Shown here piece after piece: positions 42,224 through 55,606 of a stretch of 64,000 nt of DNA. A program made the position numbers and the translations under genes. The notes under the pieces are model-generated. The model was not told where the DNA came from. It did no database searches and saw only the letters and a list, made by a program, of their open reading frames with translations. The stretch spans positions 19,479,691 through 19,543,690 of the forward strand of contig OZ023185.1 in NCBI GenBank assembly GCA_963995505.1, written 5' to 3'. Position 1 is the first letter of the stretch; every line of letters starts with the position of its first letter. Origin of the DNA: Hypericum androsaemum (taxonomy: Eukaryota > Streptophyta > Magnoliopsida > Malpighiales > Hypericaceae).

Positions 42224-45200
42224 AACTTAGAATTGGGATATATCATGTCCTGGTCAACGGTCAGTCAAGTTTTTCTATTCCAATTATGAGTTGTTCATAT
42301 CGTAAGTTGTAACAACCATGATTTTAAAACCATGATTTTAATAAGACTCAGTGACCTTGCCTCTATAAACCCAGAAAAAAGCTATCTTCTGACTGAGATT
42401 CGCTTATTCTAGTATTAATTGACAAAAAAAATGGTACTGGAATAGAAAAAATCATATTGGTGCCGTATAGTTTGACATTTTTTTACCAAATAACATATGG
42501 TTTCGTTTTTGTCCTTTTTACGATAAGAGTTTCCCAAATTAATATTTTGGTAAAATTTTTGTTACTAAAGCGAGAACATATCTGTTATAAAAAGAGAAAA
42601 TAAACCACAAGATACTTAGTAAAAAAAATGTTAAAACATATGGTACAAAAAGTTAACTTTTTTACCCGATAGAAATTTGTCCGATTGATAAGAGAATTAA
42701 ATTCGATTAAAGACAGTTTTTTTAGCACACTTAAGTAGATATTGAGTTCAAGACTGGCAGATTTAAAAAACGTCATTGAAATAGTTATTTTTAAAATAGG
42801 ACCCGATTCTAGAGTTGAAAAAAAGTGAACTCCCCTGACATTAAAGGCCTAGGTGCGAGGAATGCGCCTTCACTATAGCTGTTTGTGGCTTATTCTATTT
42901 AGTTCCAGCTGACTCCAACATATATACTAGTGAAAATGACAACGCACCAAACTATCCTTTCCGTCAGTATTTGATCATCAAGAGATGGAGACCCTTGATC
43001 ATCAAGATGGCGTAGGCCTCGATATACATATTTAATTTAAAAAAAACCACGAGCTACCTGAAAGATTCCTTCTTCGCAGAAAAAAAAACTTCACCAATTT
43101 GATTTTTTTATAAAGTAAAATTATATTATTTCTCAAAAAAAATCTTAATAATAGTTACACCCAGATAATTACAACACGAAGAGAACAAGATAAATACCTA
43201 TCAAAATAATACCGACTAGATAAACAATATCTAATTCTCATGATAAAAAAAAACCTCCCAAAAAATTCCCCCAAAGCGCGCAGCTTGGATCGAAAATCCC
43301 CAAGCAAGCAACCGAAATTAACCACCATAACAGACCACTTCAATAAAAAACAGAAGCCAAAAAATTCAAGGAGGCTCGTAGGCCTTCTATTGGTCTTTGC
43401 GAGAAACAGCACCACGGAGACTGTCAAGAATTTCCGAAGTTTTAACGTCCCAAGTCATACCGAACATCTCACAAACATTTCAACTGTTTTTTGCCAATTC
43501 AGCTTGGGTTGAATCTTTACGCCACTAAACCCATGAGTCCAATTAAAATTGGGTTTCTACTCTCCTACCTGGACAAGCTCATCAAGCCCACAGACCGAGG
43601 AATCAATCGGCACTTAGATTAACAGACAATAAGATTGTTCTAACTTAACAAAAAAGTCTCCAGTTTAATTTTTTAGAACACATTGAGTAATTATTAGAAT
43701 AACTTTATTACTATTCAAAAATTCTACACAATTATAACCTAGATTAATCGGGTATCCAACAAGCAAACAAACCGGGAGACGAGTCTCTCTCCAATTTCGT
43801 ACGGCGGTGAAAGGCAACCATCTTCTTGTCCATATATGCTAGGAATAGAGCTGGGAGTTGACAGTGCTCCTGATGTAGATTCATGTGGGCATGTTGCTCT
43901 GGGCCCATTAGGCCTTGGGCAACACTCTTAATTTTGACAAACTTTGATTGCTTTCTTTTTTTCTTTTTGCCAGTACATAAGAATTCCTTAGCCACCTTGA
44001 CAGCTCCGGTGGTGACCGACTTGAATATTATTAGACGCAAAATATAAAATCATTTTCTAATTATAACAATTTTCTAATTAAAAGCCGACGTTTTTAAATC
44101 AGCATAATCACGTGGATGTCATGTGGAATGATGAGAAATGGATCCACATATGTTAATTGGTTCGGTACGAAAAGTGCATAATAACCCAATCAAGTACAAT
44201 GTTCTAAGGAATATGGGCCGGATCTGTCCACGTAACGGGCCGATTGAGATGGGGCCTCGGTTATACGAACACTGATTTTCCATGCATTTTGTCTGTGTTG
44301 TATACTTACCTAAATTTGTTAACGTCTCGTGTCATTGAGTCAAATAATTTTTGGCCAAAATATTTTAGGATTATTTTTTTGAAAGTGAAGGAAAAGCAAG
44401 CCATCCTGATTATATTTTTAGATTGTTTTCGAATTTAAATTTCCTGAATTCAGTGTAATAAAGTATAGAAATATTATGATTGACACTTGTTTTCCTATTA
44501 ATAAAATTTCTACTTAAAAAAACAGAAAAATATTATTTTCAGAATTAACAAATATTCAAAGAACATGCATTACTAATTAACGGTTATAAGTTATAACTTA
44601 TCCAATTAAAATATAAATATATGTTTATATTTATAATTATAATTGTAATTATATGTATAGACACACTTGTACTACCTCCAGCGCACCGCGCCAGATCCAA
44701 GAAACTTTTATCGCATAAAAAATGTGAGCACGTGTAAGGTGGCGCCAGAAATTAATTTCCCAAGAAATCCATGCCCTATTTGTCTACTTTTTCCCATAGA
44801 AGAACCGACCTTTGCTAGTTTGGTGTACTCTTTGTCGAATCAACAATTAAATTTTTGCGACATAACATATGTATGAGATGGCACAAGGCAAAACAAAAAG
44901 GTTGTACAAACTGCCGATTGAGATTATATCAGAAAAATTATTTTTCTTATGAGATGGCATTTAGCAATGCCTTGAAATTTCTAAAAGTTGATTGGCGCAA
45001 AATAATTGAAGAATGCAACGGCAAAGGCGAGGCTAAGAAGATTTGTGCCAAAGATTTTTCTATCTAGTAACTTTTGTTATTTAGATAAGTGAATTTTTTT
45101 TGTATTTTTAGGAAAACTGTCGTGCTTAACGATACATTAGGTGCAGTGCACTTGTGCAAATTGGCATAGCCTTTTGATGAGTAATAAATATTTTACATAT

Positions 45201-46042
45201 AAAAAAAAGATAAATTTTAGATCAAGATGAATTAGTAATTTTCGAGTTCAAATTTTAGAAATACAGTTAAATACTTGTTGCGACGATTTGTACTATTCAA
45301 AAAATTCTATCAGACTCGAACCTGAATTATTCAAGCGATATAAAAAAGAGATATATAGTATTAGTCATTCATGCAACCCAACAATGTCAACCGAAGGGAT
45401 CGGCGTATACGTATTTCCACCGTATATATACGGACATTATAAACTGGAAGGTCCATAATTGAGATCCATAAACATTGCACATGGCCTTGTTCCCTCCCTC
45501 GATGATCACTTGGGTCAGGAATTTTATGAAATCACTTTCAGAATATCAATAATTTTAAGTGATCATTAATGATAAACAAGGATTTAATTATGCAGATAAC
45601 AGGCATCTAGTCGAGCCATTAGTATTTTGATAGTTATTAAACTGGTTAATTCATGTTCGAAAGGAGAAAAATTACATATCACTACGAGCTTAATGGTTAC
45701 GAGATATCTCCATCGATGAGAAAAGATGGTAAAATTCATTAAAATTGAAGGAATAAAATAAATTAAACACCCAACAAATGCGACAGACAGCACGTAGGAC
45801 ATACACACCACAGGTAATGATTATTAAGCAAGCCAAATTAGTTATAACTGACACAAATCAAACAATCCAGAGACAATAATAGGGTGTTAAGTTTATTTTC
45901 CCTCCATTGGTTTACAAATTCCATATCTATATACCATCAAATAAGAATACAAAACGCAATCCAAAAACAGAAGAACACCATCATCGCTACTTCAAATCCA
46001 TCATCTAGCATATATAAAGAGCCTTTTTTGTGTGTGCAGAGT
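42224..46042. other. Long intergenic stretch, no supported gene
   Basis: 3.8 kb of AT-rich DNA. Open frames such as 43744-44040 (minus), 44667-44876 and 44855-45067 (plus) were read but show no known domain. Only the last, ending in RKIIEECNGKGEAKKICAKD, looks protein-like; it is followed about 140 bases later by an A-rich run, so a retroposed fragment is conceivable. No RNA gene was recognised. Confidence 0.5.
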
Positions 46043-48881
46043 TCAGACTCTGCTCTTGCACTTCTCCATGGCTCTTGGAGCTGAAAATAAAATAAAATAA
46101 AACTTGGTTAAGAGATTTGAATTCAGACTATCAAAAATTTTGCTTTGTTAAATATCTGTTGGATACAAATGTTTTATTTGTCTCAACTTGGATAAGTAAA
46201 CTCAGTAGGTGTCTCTGTGGTATTGACAAAATATGATTAAGAGATTTTCAATCTTGTGGTGGTTTGATTGGCATTTTATTATATTATGTACACAAGAAGA
46301 AAAACTTCATGTTTTTAGTCGAAGAATAAATAAATGAAAAGTAAGTGAAGGGGTTGAAAGAGAAGGCGGCCGGCTTACCGAGACCGATGGCTTCGGATCC
46401 TTTCATGATGCGCAAGCGTTTGCATGAATCAACAAACATCCTGCATTAAAGACGTAACATAAAGCGATCAATTTTTTTCTAGATAATATCCAAATAATTA
46501 CTAGACTTATTAATCCAAATTCTAGTCGGATATAATTTTTAAATGACAACAAAATTCTTACACTAGTGTATTCTTAATGGTTTGAACTCAAGACCTCTTG
46601 GTTAAACTAGAACAATTCATTCGACAGTTGTTTGATGGTTAGATTAAGAAACTAAAAGCTAGTTTTAATGAACATGGACATGTTGACTATCAAAGCACTA
46701 GCTAAGCCACCGGAGGACATAAATCTTACATCGCTCATAGCTGAACTCGATGAAACAGCGAATCAACAAGCCCTTGACGAAATGCGAGCCAAAGAGGGTT
46801 GGCTTGTGGCCGAAAAAATGGGTATCAATTGGGATGTTGATGCCTCGATTATTCTAAAAAATATCCGAGATGCAGCAGCATGTAACGATCGAGCAAAGGT
46901 ATTTGATCCACTACAAGGTTTTGTAATTGGTGGTTTGCTGCGATTCGTTTTTGGGTGTGCAGGTTCTGTAATTGGTGAAGGGTTTGTTGTGATGCAATCG
47001 ATCCAGATGGATTGGTCATGAAGGCTTTTTTGTGTAATTATTTTGGGTGTGAAACTAGATATTATTTATCTTAATTTTACTGTCGATAGATGTATATCTA
47101 GTTTTCTAGAAATTTGTACTTTACAATTGGTGTAATTAACTTTGAAATTTTTTTTAGGAGTAACAAAAAATTATCAATAAAATATGGCTTGACAATATAT
47201 TTATATATATATATATATACATATTATACAAGCTGAAAGTTGTGGTGTTTAAGGATATTGAAAAATTAATTAATAGGAACTTACTCCCATGGGACGTCGC
47301 CCACGAGCATCCAATCGCCATCCTTATCTTCATATGTTGGCACGTACTCGGTGCTGTTGAGAAGATCCATCAGCTTGCTCTCGTTCATAAAGTCTATCAT
47401 CCCCTGGGCTCCATTATAGTTACCTTCATCATTACATCCACAAAACACCACCTTGTTAAATAATTTAGCCAATACCCACCTAGATCTAATCATATATAGC
47501 AATATTATACCAACAGATAAATATATGTAGGTTCTACCATCAACAAGTAAAGGTATTAGATCCATTAATTCATCTCCCTTATAATCTCAAATGACCATCA
47601 TCATCATCATCATCTTATCGAAACATGCACCCACACTAAACAAAAAAGAGATAGATGGAGAAAATAAATAAAAGCTCAATACGACGGGTGCTCAAATTTG
47701 AATACCAACACTTTACAATAAAAGAGTTTGATAGTGCTTGACCAGAAAAAAGGTCCGACACATTTTATATTTTTCTGAATACCAACACTTCACAAAAAAG
47801 AGATAGATGGAGAAAAACAATAAATCAAGTAGGTCAAGATTCAATCTCTAGCATAGTTTGTAACTAAAATATTTTAGATATATGATATCTCAAAAAAAAT
47901 CTTGAAACATAAAACAAGGCATATAATCATAACATTGAAGTGTTAATTCTATTAATATAAACTTACTGGAGCTCGTTTTTGGGTATATTGCAAGCAGACA
48001 TATAGGGTAACTAGCTATCTATAAGGGAAAAATAATAATTTCCTTGTCTAATATATGGAACAAGTGCATGTGTGCCTCATAAAATGTCCACGTGAAGACA
48101 GATGCTTTTAAACGGCCAAAGGACATTTTGCCTAACAACATAAGACGTAGAGATGAATTTAAAAAGGTTTACTTCTAAAAAAAAGATGCTTGCTTACCCT
48201 TGGTGAAGGAGCTAAACATCTTGGCAAGGGAATCAGAGAGTTCCTGGTAGCTCTTGTACATCCTGAGGTCCACCTTGCGAAGGTATGGTGCACCATCCAT
48301 GCAAACCTTCACAAAAGCTGCACTAATTCCCTTGTGATCTCCTTCTGGAGGGCTGCTGTTCTTCTGAGACATGATGTTCTTCCTGTAGGATCTCACTGGT
48401 GGCCATCCCACCACTTGCGCCCTGATCATGATCACCACATCCACCACCCAAGGTATAAGTCGCGGAAAATATGATCGTGAATATAACAACAGATACCAGA
48501 CCTAGGTTGGAATAATATAACTAAGTTCCTTCGCACTAGGTAAGGTAAGTGTTCGGATAACAGATAGTTTCGGATGACATACTTGGCAGGTGGTTTAGCA
48601 GGATCCTTGGAAGCATCAGGAGAGAGGAGGAGGGCCTTGTCCTTGGAAGCATCATTCCCATTGGTCTCCTGATTCAGATCCACCCCATCTTCCTCGGCTG
48701 GCTCCAAGTTGAGCTTGAGGTCAACGGTCTCCTGGTACCCTCTTTTGCTCCCACTCGCTTTCGCCTGATCCACCACCTGATGATCACCCATCATCATCTT
48801 CTTCTTCTTCCCACCCGGCAGCCCCAGGCAGAGCTCCGTCGCCTGCAGGTTCAGGCCGCGATCCGCCGCAATAGCAGACAT
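46043..48881 (-). CDS. Aux/IAA auxin-responsive repressor
   Basis: Five exons, 48583-48881, 48198-48421, 47285-47423, 46379-46440 and 46043-46080, give 253 residues. Domain I has the EAR motif [10 protein letters not shown] (LxLxL) that recruits TOPLESS. A Lys-Arg pair (GSKRGY) near residue 45 precedes domain II, the degron [15 protein letters not shown], whose GWPPV core (residues 105-109) is bound by TIR1/AFB with auxin. Domains III-IV form the PB1 fold: [17 protein letters not shown] with its conserved Lys and [19 protein letters not shown], the OPCA acidic motif, for oligomerisation with ARFs. The protein ends KCKSRV. All canonical elements are intact, so it should be a functional, auxin-degradable nuclear repressor. 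Exon layout with short last exons is typical of the family. Introns 2 and 3 are long (774 and 844 bp). Confidence 0.96.
46668..47021 (+). other. 117-codon antisense ORF in Aux/IAA intron 3, unidentified
   Basis: A plus-strand frame inside the intron reads [20 protein letters not shown], then [20 protein letters not shown] and [20 protein letters not shown]. The composition is protein-like and the frame is long for a 35% GC intron. No family recognised. Probably a remnant of a transposon or retroposed gene; no TSD was found. Confidence 0.3.
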
Positions 48882-49057
48882 TGTTGCTGGTGTTTGTTGA
48901 GTTGGTGTGTTTGTTTTCTTGCAACTTCTTCTTCTTTCCTTTGGTTTTGGACAGCTAAAGATAGATAGATGGAGAAATACTAGAAAGGGAGAGAGAAAAA
49001 ATAGAAAGGTTGCACCAATAATATAGCTCTCTCCCCTCTTCGATAGTGGTGCCTCGA

Positions 49058-49069
49058 CACGTGGAGACA
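49058..49069 (-). promoter_or_regulatory. Composite G-box plus auxin response element of the Aux/IAA gene
   Basis: CACGTG (49058-49063) directly abuts GAGACA (49064-49069), which is TGTCTC on the minus strand, about 180 bases upstream of the ATG. Coupled G-box/AuxRE elements are known from auxin-induced promoters such as GH3, and Aux/IAA genes are themselves ARF targets. Confidence 0.6.
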
Positions 49070-49141
49070 TCCTTGGCGTCGATATTGATTTTTCGGCAAG
49101 GATTATCCGAATATTAGATAGATCGATCAATTTCATTTGGA

Positions 49142-52100
49142 GTTAGATTATACTGAATTGTAGCACATTTTTTTTTTCAAAATTTTTGATTGAAAACATC
49201 CGAATTAAGCTAAATTATTTTTTTTGTAAAATTGAATTCGTGTAATTAGGGATAACGTTATTGTCTTGTTGTATTAAAAAGAAAATGAATATGTTTATGT
49301 CCGATTGATTTTCTTAATAGGTACGTATCAAATTGATTTAATTGGCACGGGAAAAAAGTTTCCATTTGGTTAATAAATTGAGGACGCAAATGAAAGGAAT
49401 AATTTGATTCACTCGGGACATAGTAATTATCACTTCCAAAAGTACTTTCGTGTACCTTTTATGGACAAAAATTACTCATCACAAATGCAGGTTCCAGGGA
49501 ATCTGCCGTGTCCTTCCTTGTAGTACTGGAACAATATCCGATCGCATGTGTGACATTGTACTTTCAATATTTACAAGATAATACGATTAACTTTTACCGC
49601 TCGAATCTAGATTAGTAGTTAAAAATATAAATTTATTGGTAGATCATTGTTGTTGCCACGAAAAATTATAACCCACCCATTAAATTGAACCCCGTTTTCT
49701 CTTAATTTTTTTGCGATAATCACCAGCTAAATAATTATTAATTTCCTTCCGCAAACTCCATGGAAGAGTGATAATTGGATCTGGTGGTTGAAGGCACACA
49801 AGTCCCACACACAGCCGTTATAAATTCTTAATTTAAGTACAGAGTGTTAAATTGGTGGTCAGATTCTTCGGCGAAGCTTCCCATTATTCATTAGTCACAT
49901 GGATCAATAATTCGAGCCATGCAGTGCCCTATTAAACAAAACAGAGCAAAGAATCCCAATTTTTCTTATTAAATTCTTTTTGTTGATCTGATCCAATTTT
50001 TGATCCAATTTTTAGACAGTTATTAAATCAACTAATTCATATTTCAATTGAATATAATTTTTGAATAACAACAAAAAATTTCTAACAAATATTTAAAAAA
50101 TCGAATTCGACACTACAACTCTTTTACGAGTTATAAAATAGAAAACCAGAAAGTCACAGAGACTAATACTTATTACTGCAACAATCCCGAGGTGGGTTCT
50201 CAATCAGCTTCTAAATTATCTTTCTTCAAAGATGTCCACACTTTAAAAACTATAGTATAGACAAATTATTAAACTAATCCAAAGCTTCTCTCTTGTCATA
50301 ATTCATCTCCAAAGTCTGAGTAGTGTCTCAATTGACTGCTGATCTCTGGGAAAAACACTGAGGAAGCCAAAAGGTTGACGAACAAAACCCAACTTTCTTC
50401 AAATTAGGTAATTAGTTGTTCTTAAAACAAATGGGCAAGAAAAAATTAAAACACGTGTAGACAATTTCTGCGTCCGGCCGTAAGTCTATCAGGTGAAGAA
50501 AAAACCCAAGTACGTGATCTATTCTCTACATCATTATGACATTTTTTAAAGGTTATAATTTTTTTAATATATAGATTTTTACAGTTACATATTTTGAATT
50601 CCTAAATCATAATCATATTTCTTTCCTATCTTCTTGTTATTTGAACTAGGTCAAGATCGAACTGCTATTAAAAAGATATAATTATTATAACTGAAAATGA
50701 ATTTCTTCCTGTGTTTGACTTTTTGACATATCCTTCGTTATATAGTTTTTCTTCGCATTTTTTCCTTAGCAGTTAAATATGTATTTGACTCACATATCTT
50801 ACAATTATATACATTATATCATTTTCAATATCCCTCGTAAAATATATTTTTTCCGACAATATTGCATTTATCCCTTTGTACAGATCACATATGCAAAATA
50901 CCTAACAACTGTGTGCTCTGTGGATAAGGATACAAGGCAGTCTGTGGTATGTCCAACGCAATGCATGTCCCGTGAAAGGTTCAAATTCACTAAATGGGTA
51001 TCTAGAGAAACATGGCTTGTATTAAGAGAAACATGGATATATAAATATAATCACCTCATATACGGACACTCGGTGAGCTCCGAAGATTCACTAAAGTGAC
51101 TAATTTAGATTTGAGTTGAGTATGACTTTTGAAAAGTCACAAAACTCTACCAACAAATATTTAACACCGTACAATTACAAGAGCCGAGCTTAACAACTCC
51201 TAGTTAAAGATACAATAACTCTCTCACCAATTCATCGGGTACATCCGGTAGCTGATAGGTTTCTTTGATATAGCAATTCACCTGCATGATACATGGACAT
51301 CATGAATTAATATCATGAATGAACATCACTGATTCTTATAGGGGAAAAGCGGCCATATGGTGGTGGATTAGAGACAGGTCACATCCTCTGTAGAAGGAAA
51401 AACATCCCTAGCCCTAGCTGTGCCCTTTGCCCAATCAACATCCTCCCCCCCAATCCTCATTCTTGCTTGTTCTCTTCCTTTCCCAACTATGTTTCCAATA
51501 ATTTATCTCATGGCTATACTCCTCCATTCCCAACCACATCTTTCCTATATACCTCACTCTCTCCCTCCATTCTTCTGGGTTTTTTGCACAGGTGAGGTCT
51601 GAATCATACAAGACTATACCTCCAGGCCAGCTACTACAGAGAGACTTCTTTCTTATTTATCCAGCCCATTTCCCAATTTAATTTTTTATTTGAAAAACTT
51701 TTATTTCCTCATTGGAAACTAAGTCTAGACAGCTTAATAATTATCTGGCTTTGATAGTAACATTGAGATATTGGAGTTCATAAACTTTAATTTTTTTTGT
51801 GTAATCAGTCTTTGATGGTCATAATATCCATGCTGGGACCATATCAAAAGTTTCAGTTGTAGAGACTTGATGATCTACGGTAATGAATACTTATATTTTT
51901 TGGTTGACACTGCATAGTATCGGGGCACTTATTGGGTACACTAATAAATGTTGAAATCGGATAGTACTTTTGAATTTATAAAATATTATCAATAAATATT
52001 TTACAAATTGAAGGAGGAATATGGTTCAAATACTATCGATTGTAATTATCGTGTAAATTATTTACCTTTTAAAAAATAAATATTTTATAATATTACATTT

Positions 52101-54761
52101 ATAATGATTCAAACTCGAGACATATTAATTAAGTTATAATAATTAATTTGTCCGCTTGTTGTATGGCTTTCTGACTGTATGTATTTATCCACAAAGATTG
52201 TCAAATTTTTAGGGGTGGGTTCTATTCGAACTGTAGTATTGGAGATTCCGAAACCGTAATTTGCATAGTATCAGTGAGTTTGCAGATATCGTAACAGTGA
52301 ATTAGTATCAGCCCACTGTTTTCACAGTGAAAATTTGTTATAGTTTAACTCAAGTTTTGAGTTCAAATTTTTAAACACAGATGTGCTAAAATTTTGGTTT
52401 ATTTTATTTTATTTTTATGATCTGATCCAACTTAAAATTGTATTAATAGATTTAATAAATATTCTGATATACCTGGTACTTTCGCCAAAAAAGAAAAATT
52501 AAATAATTTATATCTCCAGATTCTTGGGTATAACTAATCTAACTAAACGGTGGTCTACGCCTCCAAATATTAGCTTAAAAATTTTAATCAGCCAGATCAT
52601 GATCATTCAATTCGAATAGTTTCACTGGGGGGACATGTTTCATTTATCTAATTGGGAATATATATTTCGTAATCAAGCATTAATTATGAGCATAATAGTT
52701 TAATTTGGAGGTCCTTTAATTGGGAATCTTGAGGCCCAATTATATTATTCGAAGTGTTGGTGGAAGCAGAGACACCGGGTAACCAATGTGGGGAATGACC
52801 AGGGAGGGCGTTCTTCGCTTAGAATGTCTGCTAAATCAGTAACTATCGTAGCTCCAACTTTGTATTTAGTACGAAAAAATTCACCATAAAAATATATGTG
52901 CATAGCATTTTTGTTAATAAAATTTTATTTATAGAAAACATGTACCGACCTTCTTCCTTAGTCTTAATTATATGTTCATTTTCTGGGAGAACAACTAACG
53001 CGTTTCTTGTAGATCTCACATGATCAATAATATTAGCCCTCGAATCTCACACATATACTCCACATAATCGCAGGTGGTGATTATTGCCCACGGGAAACAT
53101 GGTAACTATTTTACCTTTATTTAAGTGGGTAACTATTTTACCATGATCCAAAATATTCATCGTTGAATCGAAATCGGAGAAGACTATTCTAAATTTGAGT
53201 CGGATAACATTTTAAATGTGTCAAAATTTTCTCAACTAATTTTTAGCTCTAATGCATTTCTAATAGTTTGAATTAATTAAACTAAAATAATTTTATCATC
53301 ATCAAGTTGACGAGTGATAGTTGAAATATCTTTTTTTGGTAGAATGGAGAGGGGCAAAACGCCCCTATATATAAACAAAATGGTAAATACTCAGTGAGGC
53401 CCCTCTATAATTGAAACATCTTATCCCAACCAAATAGAGGTTAAAACATCTTAAGGGCCTTGCAGTTGCGGCCCCTAGTAAAAAGTGTCACATTGGTCTC
53501 GAAAGTTGCAGATGTCCAAAGCCCAATAGGGGTCCACTTTACGGCTAAATTGTTTCGGTGGCTCTTCGTCAAAAGGGACCCAGGATTTGAACATGATTAG
53601 TTAATCTCTGAGTAAATATTCGAAGATCAAACAATTTAGATGAAAAAAGTTCTAAATTATTTCTATATTAAATAATCACATAATTATTTTTAGTACTTAT
53701 CAAAAGAACATAATTATTTTTAGTTTAGATTTGAGTTAAATCATTTCCCAAATTTAGCCCAATTGTGTCTCCTCGAACATATCGTCCATCAGTAGGCCCA
53801 GATGGCCTTAAATATAGCCCATCCGCTTACAATGGTCCAAGCACCCAGCATTAATTTCTGTATATCCCATCATTAAAGTCCGAATCAAAACTAGATTTAG
53901 GAAATAAGGTTATATATTCTCGTTATCTGAAAAATAGACATATGTTCCTAATTCCTTCGATCACTAACAGTTAAATCTCGATTAATACGTGTGATGGAGT
54001 CATCCAACTCCTAACCGCAATTCGTACGTACATGGAGTTAATTAATTTGCGCTTTCGAAGATTTTCTCATTGAAGTATATGCTTTCCCTTCTAATGCTAA
54101 ATATGATGAATCTACATCACTAAGTATGAATAATATTTTTATAAGTGTAAAAAAATTTATATAAATATTTTTAAAATATTTTGGATTAAATTAACTATAA
54201 CAGGTGAATTTATGTAATTAGCTTAGAGTATTACAATGTAAGAGACTTTTTCTATTATGATACTCTTTTCCTATCACGATTTTTCCTATTGAATTTGACC
54301 GTAGTAGAATTTTAATTAGACCGGTAGTTACAACATTACAAAGAGCATAACGTTTGAGCATTCACGTACGAGCTAGGTGACAGTACACCAGATATATATC
54401 AAGACCAAGGACGATAAAGACGACCAACAATGCTAAATATCACTAAATTCCTTCCTATATCGAATTTCCTGATTCTTTAATATATGTATAGTACCCAATA
54501 ATGCATCGCGAGATAAAGACGGAAATGTAAATAAATCCTTTTTTTTGTTTTAGTGTTCCCAATATCAAATTCGAGTATATCTGTACGTGCATTAACATCC
54601 TGAGGGTGTCTTGTCCTTGCCGAGAAATTTCTTGTATTTTCACTGGTCCTACCCTCTACAAATATAATAAGATCCAACGAAGCAATATCCCACGAATGGA
54701 CCTTAATGCGTCCACGTGGCGCTATAAATTTCACCCGTTGCCAATGCTCTTACCATCGTTC
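49142..54761. other. Long intergenic stretch, no supported gene
   Basis: 5.6 kb of AT-rich sequence with only short random frames. A CT-rich, proline-like stretch at 51420-51600 has no recognised product. Around 53330-53560 a GGGGCAAAACGCCCC hairpin and a GTAAATACTCAGTGAGGCCCC segment resemble a single transposon terminus, but no partner end was found. Confidence 0.5.
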
Positions 54762-55606
54762 TTAAAAAATGGGTAAAGTACACTTAAGTACCATATAGTT
54801 TAGCACTTTCCAAGATAAGGCCATGTGAGTTTTTCCGTCCAAAATCAGTCCCTGTGGTTTGTTTTCTCGGACATTTCTGAATCCCAGACAGCCCAGTAGA
54901 TGTCCGCCATATGTCTGTCCACGTGGGTGTGACGTCCGCGAAAATGACGTCATTTATTGTCTGACGTGGATATTTTTGTTGTTGTTGATTGCTGACGTGA
55001 TATTTAATAAATTACCACATTAGTCCCAAATTCGAAATGAAAAAATTCTACCTTTTAATAAAAGTCAGTCTCCCCCGACCCCTCCATTTCCTTTCTCTCC
55101 TCCCAACCACTTCCCTCTCCGAACCCTCCACTCCCTCTCCTCTTCTCCTCCCCGTCGTTTACTCTCTCTCCTCGTTGTCGTCCACTCCTCTCCTCCTCCT
55201 CGTCCACTCCTCTTCTCCTCGTCCAGTCCAACGATGTTGCTCGCGATGCTCCTTCAAACCCTAGGCAAAACTGATATCCCTCAGTCTCCGACTTCTCTAC
55301 TGTTGAGGTATTCTATTTTCTTCGTTGATTCGGATTTAAGAGTTTCCTGTAATTTTAGGGTTTGCTTTGGATGCTACCTTTTGAGCAATTTCAGGGTTAC
55401 CTGTGATTTTAAGGTTTGCTTAAGTTATTTTCTTCTGTTTTCAGGTTGTAATGGATGGGTGGATTCAGATTCGCTACCATTTTGGTGACAATTGGGTGGA
55501 TGGAGGAGGTTTGCAATATGTGGGAAGAGATTACTATGAGACATCTTTGGGATATGAAGTTGACAGGTTTTGTTTCTGAAATATACGAAACTTCTATCGT
55601 GATCAC

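Noticed and set aside
43744..44040. 98-codon minus-strand ORF with a Lys-rich segment
   Set aside because: No conserved motif, ordinary for random AT-rich DNA, and no promoter or splice context.
44855..45067. 70-codon plus-strand ORF ending in RKIIEECNGKGEAKK, with a downstream A-rich run
   Set aside because: Possibly a retroposed fragment, but competing frames and no recognised parent protein; too weak to call a gene.
50779..51602. Possible small genes or a miRNA precursor in the 50.8-51.6 kb CT-rich stretch
   Set aside because: No foldback with a known miRNA sequence was seen and the ORFs have low-complexity composition.
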